Shown: positions 55,445 to 64,000 of the stretch, in pieces
How the letters are laid out: every line of letters starts with the position of its first letter
Numbering within the stretch: the stretch's first letter is position 1
Source of the DNA: Aphis gossypii
Lineage: Eukaryota > Arthropoda > Insecta > Hemiptera > Aphididae
Direction: 5' to 3'
DNA length: 64,000 bases
Assembly (NCBI RefSeq): GCF_020184175.1
Contig: NC_065531.1
Coordinates: forward strand, 76,850,604 to 76,914,603
The notes under the pieces: model-generated
Database searches by the model: none
What the model saw: only the letters and a program-made list of their open reading frames with translations
Told to the model about the DNA's origin: nothing
Translations under genes and position numbers: made by a program

Positions 55445-55654
55445 GTATTTGGTGATAAAGCAATCCCTTTATTTGCCAAGAACATTATAATAATGAGAAT
55501 AGAAAATCGGGTTTCCTTTAAGAAGTTCAAAGACCTCGTCGATCTTACCTCAGTCAACTCCCACTTTTGGGATTTTAATCGTTTGCTGCTTCAATGGGCA
55601 TTGTTATTGTTTATAGAAGCATCAATCATACATTATAATCGTTGCGCGATATAA
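55445..55654 (+). CDS. Weak candidate exon, unknown protein
   Basis: A plus-strand acceptor-like site (ATTCTCATTTGTAG, ending at 55444) precedes 69 open codons and TAA. The product contains VFGDKAIPLFAKNIIIMRIE, NRVSFKKFKDLVDLTSVNS, HFWDFNRLLLQWALLLFIEA and SIIHYNRCAI. It mixes charged and hydrophobic residues, with a possible hydrophobic helix near the C terminus. The opposite strand carries a good donor-like site (GAG|GTAAGATC at about 55.55 kb), so the direction is unclear. Chance frames of this length are expected in the window. Confidence 0.18.
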   Translation, partial: VFGDKAIPLFAKNIIIMRIENRVSFKKFKDLVDLTSVNSHFWDFNRLLLQWALLLFIEASIIHYNRCAI

Positions 55655-56603
55655 AATAAACAAAAAGTAGTTAAAAGTATTAACATAATATTACATTTTT
55701 CATATTTTGCCAAGTTATTTACGAAGAGTAAGAATTTATAAGAGAACGATAAGGCCAATTAAAAAAAAAGAAAAGTGCGAAATAATTTTTAAAAACTAGC
55801 AACTATGATTCATATTTATATTTAGAATTTTGAATTTGAGAACATAAGTGAAAATCATTGAAGTTGTCTCAGCTTTATATAACATGCTGTTTATAAAAAT
55901 ATATTATTATTATTTTTTTTAATTTACAAGTCATTTAACGAAAATATTCCAATTTTATTGTCAATTAGTTAATATTATCTTTTTTTTATTGTATTCAATC
56001 TTCTTCAATTAAGGAGAAGAAAAAAATAGACAAGATATTTGATTGTCATAGTGTTTTAAGAAAAATGTAAATGATGAAATTAAATAAATAAATCATCATT
56101 TACAACAAGAAATAGTTGAAGTATTATAAGTATATTGCGCTTTAAAAAAAGTTTATAATAAAATTTAATAAAATATTTGATTTTTTTATAATATGATAAT
56201 TAAAAATTATATATTATACATATTATATATATATAAATTATATACATATAATATTATAATATAAATTCGTAGAAAAATAGTTGTATTTTATAAACATATA
56301 ATTGCATATTTCGGTATTTTTAAATGTATATTTTAAAAAAATTTCGGTCATTAACATTTGAACTCTAATTATAATCAACATTGTATTAAATTTAAGTTCT
56401 TAAACATGGAAAATATATATTATTTATGAACTTATTTGCTATTAATAACAACCAATGATGTTGCTAAAATATAAATCTTGGAAATATAAAAATATTGCGA
56501 AATTACAAATTTCTACATCCCAAATATAATATTTTTACTACTTGAAAATACATATGCTATTATTGAACACATTTTAAACATACAATTTTTAATATAATCT
56601 TAC

Positions 56604-56625
56604 CCTAACCTAAAATAACCTAACC
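56604..56625. repeat. Interstitial telomere-like CCTAA patch
   Basis: The words cctaacctaa, then ataa, then cctaacc fall within 22 bases. CCTAA/TTAGG is the telomere repeat of most insects. The patch is too short to be more than suggestive. Confidence 0.5.
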
Positions 56626-58480
56626 TTTCTATCTATGTCCACAAATGTGTTTAATATTTTTTGAATGTTAAATTATCATAATCCCATATATATATATATC
56701 GCCCATATATATATTTATTTTTGATTTAGTTAGTTTATCCTGAGGTTTAACACAATAGGAATAATTATAAATTAGCATCAATTTATTTTCATAAAATTTA
56801 TAATAGAAAGTAAGCATTTTAAATAATGATATAAAATACATTTCAATACTTATTATAATATCATGTACAATAACTTAAGTTTTAAATTAATTACTATTGA
56901 ATTAATTTTAATATTTTGTATTAACTAAGAAATCAATATTCACATTATATTATAAGACCTATTATATATTATTAATTAGATATGATAAATGGTTTTCATT
57001 ATTACAACTTAAAATAGTAGTATATAATGTATTTATCAGAGAACAGTATATCTTAATCGAGAAAAATCAATTACCATAAATTAACAATAATAAATTAACC
57101 TCATCTATCCATTTATAAATTGAAGATAAACTGTTATTATGAGTGTATTACAATATGTACATATATATTTTTAATTTATATGTACATATAATGAACCAAT
57201 TAAAAGTACAGTACAAAAAGCCAGCGGCAAAAAAAGGTTGAGCAACATATAAACTTATTTAATTGATGTAAAATATATAATGACTTAACAAATTTTTAAG
57301 AAATTAAAGTATTTTTTGAACAGCTTTTAATGGTTGTTTTTAATTCAAAATTTAATATTAAAAATATTTCGCATTATTCCATATTATTTTTATATTAAAA
57401 GATTTATTCGCGTAGTTGAGAGTGCAAAGTTAAATAGTATTTTTAATGAAAACGCCTCCAATATTCTCAGCAGTAAACAAAATTTATACTTAAAAACATA
57501 CATTTAATATATTAATTAGTATAAAAATAATTATAATTCATTTTTCCCATAAATAGCAGATACAATTTATTGTGTAATATATAATATTGTTTAAGAAAAT
57601 TACAGTTTTTATTATGGGCTTTTAAGAGTAACCGACAAAGAGCTTTACTGTCTCAACACTTCTTTATATAAATATTTTTTAAATAATCTGTAGGTATTAA
57701 CTTAGAATCTAAGGTTTAGAATAATCGGTTGTAATATTTATTTATTTAAAATTTAAAATCAAATTAATATTGCAAAAAAATAAAATATTATCAACTTGTA
57801 CATTTATTATTTTGACATCGTTTATACTCGTATTTTTAGTTTTTAATATTTAAATAACATTGGTGTTTTTAATTTCCCATTCCTAAGAATAGTTTTATAA
57901 GATTTTCGATATATCCACAGAGTGATTAACCAATCATGTCAACCCTAAATTATTTTAATAATGTAGTAGTTATAATTCTGAATTTTGTAATTTTAAATAA
58001 TATTTTCCATAAACACAAAGACCATATTTTAAAATAGGTGCTTACATTTTTTTACATTGAAGAAGTGTTATACACTTTTACGGTAGTACTAGTACAACAC
58101 TTTTTTTTCAATTGAAAACCACAATTTTCAACTGCAAATTGTTAAGCAGATGATTGTTTGAAAATGTAAAATCAAGTCTAAAATACAAAAGGTGGTTCTT
58201 ATTCGGAAAAAAAAAAACAAATGTTTGCATCGTAACGGGAAACTTTTTAAGCGGTATAAAATATCAAATAAACAAGATTCTAGAAAATTCAAAATTCAGG
58301 AGTTTTTATGTATTTGTTATTTTAGAAGATACATGGAGACGAATAAAATTGGTATACTATACTGTGTAAAAATACAATTTGAACGATTTACACTTTTTAA
58401 AAGGCTTTATGATTGAACGAATTATTAACAATTATCAATTAGATATTATTATATTTTAATATAACATTATATTAATGTGT

Positions 58481-58500
58481 AAGTTTTTCCTCAGGTAAGG
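58481..58500 (+). promoter_or_regulatory. Back-to-back acceptor/donor, recursive-splice-like site (plus strand)
   Basis: AAGTTTTTCCTCAG|GTAAGG joins a pyrimidine-rich acceptor directly to a strong donor, the signature of a zero-length recursive splice (ratchet) site. It would act only in a plus-strand transcript, and no plus-strand gene is established here, so function is doubtful. Confidence 0.25.
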
Positions 58501-58890
58501 ACACAGAAACACGACTGATATTGTCGTTTTGGTGGTAGTAACATAGGACACCGCCGAAATAACAACCTAAAAACATTGCCTGCCGACTTTGTTCGAAATC
58601 CGTTTCATCTTATTACACCCTCCGCCGCTGGCCGTGACCCGCGTGACCAGTACTATTATTATTATATATGAGTACGCCCGAGTAAAAAGACCCGAGTTTT
58701 GGGATTGATGTCAGGTTCGTGCTCGAACTCTGAAACGACAAAAACCGTATATTGTGTGGCGGCATAACGGTGGCGGTGGCGTTTTAGCCAGTCGTCGTCT
58801 CTTGGCTCATAATCGCGTGCCGCGTGCGTGCTTTATACGTTGGCGTATACAAAAGCCTCGGCACACGAGGCAACTAAATCCCTAACAATA
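58501..58890. promoter_or_regulatory. CpG-rich island, possible promoter or 5' untranslated exon
   Basis: This stretch of about 400 bases has many CpG dinucleotides (for example ccgccgctggccgtgacccg and cgtgccgcgtgcgtgc), in strong contrast to the AT-rich flanks. It has no open frame with an ATG on either strand that looks like a protein; the longest lacks a start and ends after about 57 codons. Such islands in AT-rich insect genomes often mark transcription start regions or old GC-rich repeats. It could be an alternative promoter of the K2P gene or belong to a gene on the plus strand. Confidence 0.3.
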
Positions 58891-60640
58891 TTTATCTTAT
58901 AGATCCACACCCGCTGCAACAATGTACAAACACATGTGGACCCAACAAAATTGTAAACAGACGATAACTTTGACATCGCCACTATAATAGTGCCTATATG
59001 TTCTTAAAGTGGTGTTTTTGTTATTAATTTTATAGCCACGTCTTACGAATTATGAATGGGCAGAAGCGGCTAACAATTACTGGAGTCCAAAGAATCTCGA
59101 TAGTGACCATACGAAAAAATAAACCGTGATAATATCACCGTTTGGCGACTTATATGATATATTGTACTATTGATTTGATGTATCTTCTGTCGGACAACAG
59201 CTAGCTTAGATCAGATTTATCTAAAGTGTTATAAGCTGACACTCAACATACTACTAGATTACAAACGTTTGTGATTTTTAATGTAAATAAATTATATTTA
59301 TTAATAATGCCTATAATAGCCTTATAAAAAATTATGCCAAGTGTATAAAAAGCTAAATTAGTCAAAAAATAATAATCAAATAATTTAACTGCAATGGCAG
59401 CAGTGTTCGTTTTATTGTATGGTGATTGGTGATAATATAAATAAGTCTGTACAACAGTAGTTATGATGATCGAGGATAACCGTATAAGTAAATTATTTTA
59501 GAATGATATTTTTAGTGTTTATAACAACAAAGCAACTATTTTTGAAAAGTATCAACGACAGGGTATAACTATTTTTACACTAATTATTATTTAATTATTT
59601 ATCTATGTTCATTTCAGGTTTGTACTTACGATTAAACGTTTTTGTTTTCAAATGAAAAGGATATAGTATACACCATTAACCGTATGCGCACAACACCATA
59701 CTACTTAACATCTAATGGGCAAATGTATACTAATATGTCAAATATTATTATGTTTATTAACTATTGTCCGTTAGTCATTTGTTAATTGGGTTAAGCTCCT
59801 ACATGCATACGGTCAAATATAATTGGCGTTTGTCAAACATATTCTTTTTAATCCCTCTTTGCTCGTGTTATCCTGCCTAGTATAATATACTTAACTTCAA
59901 ACAACTTCAGTTATTTCATTTTCTAAGTAATTAAAGGACTGTACTTTTTCTGTGTAACTATGCGTCATTTATGTTTGTATTCAGATGAATAGGATTTGTT
60001 TTGATCGTATTTCGTATCTGTTCCATAACATTTGGTTTTACCTTAGTAAAAATGTTTTGCAGATAAAACCATTCAAGTTTAAATCTTTTAATGTTTCATT
60101 AAAGTATATCAATCAGATATTGAAAATATTATTACAAATACTGTAACACAAAATATAATTATGCATATATATAGTGTGTACGTATGTCTAAATTAGATAA
60201 CAACTAAATAATAACAGTTTCACTATGAACTTTAAAGTTGAAATATGATTAAAAACCATAGGAAATCGTAATTTTTTATTAAACGTAAAACATAAAAAAA
60301 AAAAAAAATCAATTGTGTAACAATAAATATCTTGAAATTATTTGTACGAATAACGTATTCGAGTATTTTGGGTACAATTGAAAATATTTTTAAAAATCTG
60401 GCTATATTTTTCATGCTAACATTGCTGCAGTGTGGTGCAAATTTGAATTTAAACCGAAATAATTGTATAAAAATCAAACGTAACTATGCACAGCCATCGC
60501 CTCGTTATTCGTTATTCGGTACGTGTACTTATCTCTATACATATACTACGAGTGGCTCTTACCATCAAAGTTAAAACGCCTCAAATTCGAATTTGAATTA
60601 TTCATCACCTTGTAACAGTATTGTGTATATATAATATATT
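58891..60640. other. Non-coding stretch between two GC-rich patches
   Basis: Background AT-rich sequence. Overlapping open frames on both strands at 60.23-60.57 kb (81 and 80 codons) have biased Phe/Ile/Lys/Asn composition and no domain, so I treat them as chance. No repeat or RNA gene was recognised. Confidence 0.4.
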
Positions 60641-60990
60641 TAGACGCGACGAAAAGGTAAGCTTAGTGCCTATATTAACGCCGGATGACCTGATGCGCGG
60701 AACTCCTGTAGGTACCTATAGCCTATATAGGATATAGTCTCCTTTCGCACGAGCAAGAAGAAATCTCACGTTTTTGTTATGTGTGTGTATATAATATCTG
60801 CGCAACGTGTTTCTGTGTGTGTGTGTGTGTGTTTATGTGTTTTAGATTTTCTCTAGTGGGAGCGGTGACCGCCAAAACTACTCGAGACCTGTCTCAGTCG
60901 ACCTTTAAGCACAGTTTTATGGTAATGTTGAGCGAAGTGCGCGTATAAATCAAAACACCCAAGCGAATACACGTGTATTCCTGCCGTTTT
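60641..60990. promoter_or_regulatory. Second GC-richer, promoter-like patch
   Basis: The patch begins with a plus-strand donor-like site (gacgaaaag|gtaagc, GT at about 60655). It contains a (TG)n microsatellite, a TCAGT arthropod initiator-like word at 60894-60898 and a TATAAAT box at about 60944. These words are individually common, and no downstream element was found at the expected spacing. The call rests mainly on composition and CpG content, and the strand is uncertain. Confidence 0.22.
60814..60832. repeat. (TG)n dinucleotide microsatellite
   Basis: Nine to ten uninterrupted TG units lie within the GC-richer patch. Confidence 0.9.
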
Positions 60991-61699
60991 ATTTATTTTT
61001 ATCCTTATAAACGCAGAAAATCACACTGAATATAATTTATAACGATATCCATTAATATTTAACAATACGTTTATTTGAATATCGACTAGTTCATTAGCGG
61101 TATGATCGGCAGCTATTTCTGTCTTAATATCCCGTGACCGTTTTTTAATACCATTTTTTTAAATTACACAATTAGTACCACTATACCTACACAATCACAG
61201 TAAATTGTTAATACTAATTTTAAAGTCTAATTGTAGTTTCTGGCGGATTTCATTTTTTAATATTATATTACTGTTTTATATTAAATATAAAAATACGATG
61301 GTGGATTTACAATCAAAAATATACACGTGAAAATGCGGAATATGACACATTTTATATATTATACTATATAAAAAAGAACGTTCTAAAATATGCAAGGTAA
61401 TTTTATAATAATGAACTAAGATATTATCTTTCAAGAAAATACAAGAACATTTTTAATTTTTGTTTTTCAAACATTTAACAATTTCGTACTTACCGTTATT
61501 TTATTATTATCAATCATTAAAATCTGTTATTAAAAAACAAATAATAAAACATAAATATAATTTCTAGAATTTTCTATGATATTGCATAGTATGGGTAAAA
61601 AAATGTAGTTTTAATTATATTATAATTTGTAAAAAATAAAGTTAAAAAATTGTATACATACATACTATAATAATGGAGTCCTTATTGCTAGGTTGCACT

Positions 61700-61722
61700 T
61701 TTTCTTACCTGAAAAAAATAAA
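61700..61722 (-). promoter_or_regulatory. Recursive splice (ratchet) site, probably in a long 5' intron of the K2P gene
   Basis: The minus strand reads ATTTTTATTTTTTTCAG|GTAAGAAA across 61725-61702, joining a long uninterrupted pyrimidine tract, CAG and a consensus donor with no bases between. This matches the insect zero-nucleotide-exon consensus. It lies on the strand of the K2P gene, some 29 kb upstream of the pore exon. It would fit a long first intron removed in steps. There is no transcript evidence. Confidence 0.5.
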
Positions 61723-61994
61723 AATAAATATCACTTATAATTTCATCATTAAAAGCTACACCGTTTGAAAAAAAAAATGTTAATATACATGTATTTTATG
61801 AAAATATTAATAATAACTGTATCAACAACTTTCATACTACCTAATTATTTATTATTTAACTGATAACAATAATTTTTTAAACATAAATTCAAAATAATTT
61901 GAAAATTTTAACTTTATTTAATGTATTTTTATTTATTAAGTGTATCAGAAAACCATTTTAATACGAATGTCTTTTTAAAATCGTTATTCAAACA

Positions 61995-62100
61995 CAGAGG
62001 TTCCAAACCAGGGTGTTCCGAACTTAAATTTAGAGTGCTCCAGATTTTTATAAAATAATTAACTGTACTGTTAGTCAAAATAAAAGGTTAGGAACCTCGA
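61995..62100. mobile_element. Decayed hAT-like inverted-repeat element
   Basis: The left end is CAGAGGTTCCAAACC. The right end reverse-complements to TCGAGGTTCCTAACC, giving a 106-bp non-coding element with hAT-style ends. The flanking 8-mers do not match convincingly, so either the duplication has decayed or the call is wrong. Confidence 0.35.
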
Positions 62101-64000
62101 CTATAATGCTGGATTCATAAGGATATTTAATAAACATTTAAATTTTAAGATTCATAAAATTATTTAATTATTGATTTTATGTCAATTAGTGTATGCAGTT
62201 ATATTAGGTATACAATATATTGGTCATAAAATGTAAATACAATATCTTCTAAGGTGGATGTATATGTATGATAATTAGCTATTCAAAAGAATTATTGCTG
62301 AACATATATTTTTTTTAAATGGTTATTGTTTATTTAGTGATGTTTACAAATAAATTCAGCATAAAAACTTACTTTACACAACTAATAAATCTCAAAAAAC
62401 AGAATGAAGATAGTTTGATAAAAAAAATAAGATAAACTATACCATTAAACAATTTTGGTCGTTTGTACTGAAAAGGGTTTAAGATGAAAAGAAAGTAGAA
62501 TAAAAGAAATGGTTTTATTTCAAGACATTATTTCCCTTGTCGTTTTCAAGTGCATTGGTGTGCATAATAATGGCTGTTTGAAGTACATGTATTGTAATAT
62601 GAAAATGTCGCTGACTTTAATAGACAATGCATGTGTATTTTTATTTAGAAAACAATATTATGTAAAACACTATCGGCCCAAAAACATATTAAAAAAATAA
62701 ATAATAGCATAAAATGTTGAAATATTACATGCTATACACACACATTCTCATTTTTTTTTTTTATTCACCTTGTATTAAAGAATAAAATTAATTCGTTAAG
62801 CTAGTATAATTTATCTAAAAATAATACATTATTTGTATCATCATTATACTTTATAAATCAATAACAATTATAAGTAAATTAATTTGCACTATTTGACTTA
62901 CTTAATTTTATGAATAGAAATTAAATCAAGAAATATATTAAAACTTGAATAGTTTATTTTTTATTTATAGAATATTTTTATTGAAATTCACTAATAAATA
63001 ATCAAATTAAACTAAACGTATTATGTTTCAAATTCACATAGTACGAGAAAAATTTCGATTTTTACGTGTTTTTATTACTAAGAGGTGTTTCTATTACCTA
63101 AAACCTACAATAAAAATTGGATCACGTACTACAATATCTCTGTTATGTATATAACTATGTACGTATAGTGTAAATCAATTTATAAAAATGTTGAAAAAAA
63201 ATAATTTAAATTATCAAATTTGTACAAAAGCAAACAGTTGTTTTAAAAATTTATTATTTACATAATTTATGCAATTAATTAATTTAATCAAATTTGTATT
63301 AATTTAGAAGTAGATTATACGATATTTAAAAAATATGTTAATACTTTTAAATTTAATTGTGTTAAATCATTAAAGTATTTTTTATTTTATTTGTTATGGT
63401 AGCTGCCATTTTTGAAAATATGAATTTTTCTTGAATAATATTAAATAACTAACAATATAATATTGATATAAATACCTATTATAAAAAAGTTGTATTTTTG
63501 TGCTTTTAGTTTTTTACTAAACTAAAATTTGTTTTATAAATAAGTAATATTTGTTCACATAAGTAATTATGATATTTGAATTATAATAATGTTTAATATC
63601 TAAACAATAAAAAAAATAATGATTATAACAATGAATATGATACTTAGATTTAAATTCAAAGAATTGAATAGCCTGAATAAAGTTCTAATAAATAATATAA
63701 ATATTCGTGGTGTTAGGATTTTTTTTTATCATATATTTTTACGCTATACATTACAATAGTATGAATAAATATATTTTTTTTGCATCTTTAAAAAATTCTA
63801 TTAAGTTAACGATTCCATATTGAATGTAAAATAATATTTTTTGAACATCGTTGACATAAGAAAACATCAACTGACAATGAAAATAAAGAAACATATTCTT
63901 ATACCACATACTAAGTTACATGATACGTGAATACAATCATACAGACATTGTCAAAAAAGCAATGTTATTATTTACTTTCAGATAGGGAATAGTGCTCTTT

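Larger units (their letters stand above)
39990..58480. other. AT-rich region with no confident gene
   Basis: This may be a long 5' intron of the K2P gene or intergenic DNA. The sequence is mostly background composition. It is interrupted by short GC-richer patches at 42.3-42.5, 45.7-46.1, 50.4-50.7, 52.3-52.8, 53.7-53.9 and 55.3-55.65 kb. Three of these hold open plus-strand frames behind splice-acceptor-like sites and are listed separately. I see no tRNA, rRNA or intact transposase. Confidence 0.5.
60991..64000. other. AT-rich right end of the window, no confident gene
   Basis: It contains the minus-strand recursive splice site at 61.71 kb and a decayed inverted-repeat element at 62.0 kb. 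A plus-strand acceptor-like site (TTTACTTTCAG, ending at 63981) has an open frame for the few bases left. The sequence is otherwise background. Confidence 0.4.

Noticed and set aside
58501..58890. Reading the CpG island as a protein-coding exon
   Set aside because: The longest frame (minus, about 57 codons) has no ATG and no identifiable splice acceptor. GC-rich DNA has few stops, so open length is weak evidence here.
60232..60574. Overlapping 81- and 80-codon frames on opposite strands
   Set aside because: Both have Phe/Ile/Lys/Asn-biased composition without recognisable motifs. Mutual overlap argues against either being real.

Overview
The window is AT-rich eukaryotic DNA (by eye roughly three quarters A+T) with very low coding density. 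It has the intron/exon structure, microsatellites and small non-autonomous transposons of an insect nuclear genome. Frequent TAGGTACC/GTACCTA words, an interstitial CCTAA-type (insect telomere-like) patch and the channel sequence suggest a hemipteran, probably an aphid. That assignment is an inference from sequence style, not from a database match. There are no bacterial operons, no CRISPR array, and no rRNA or tRNA gene that I can see. Open frames of 60-110 codons are expected by chance at this base composition, and most of those present are noise.

The one gene I can support firmly lies on the minus strand and runs right to left through the window: a two-pore-domain (K2P/KCNK-type) potassium channel. 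Four exons join in frame through GT-AG introns, all in phase 1: 32732-32908 (end of the extracellular cap and first pore helix), 26144-26314 (the rest of the TTIGYGN selectivity filter and M2), 7693-7839 (basic, Ser/Pro/Gln-rich cytoplasmic linker) and 1-151 (more of the M2-M3 linker, cut by the window edge). M3, the second pore, M4 and the C terminus must lie left of base 1. A fifth exon at 39795-39989 is plausible for the region just before the cap, because its phase matches and it gives a K2P-like junction (NIT|LRMHVL). I did not find the M1 exon or the start codon. They are probably right of the window or in a short exon I missed. A near-perfect zero-length recursive splice site at about 61709 on the same strand fits a gene that extends past 61.7 kb.

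Layout: 1-151 exon; 152-7692 intron; 7693-7839 exon; 7840-26143 an 18.3-kb intron holding two hAT-type MITEs with target-site duplications (12.2 and 17.0 kb), a hairpin (13.1 kb) and a possible stop-introducing cassette exon (8.5 kb); 26144-26314 exon; 26315-32731 intron; 32732-32908 exon; then an upstream region. That region carries one candidate channel exon, weak plus-strand candidate exons at 42.3, 45.9 and 55.4 kb, and CpG-rich promoter-like islands at 58.5-58.9 and 60.6-61.0 kb. I see no convincing novel system. The observations most worth checking are the recursive splice site, the candidate cap exon, the possible poison exon, and the plus-strand 42.3-kb exon with its cysteine-containing product.
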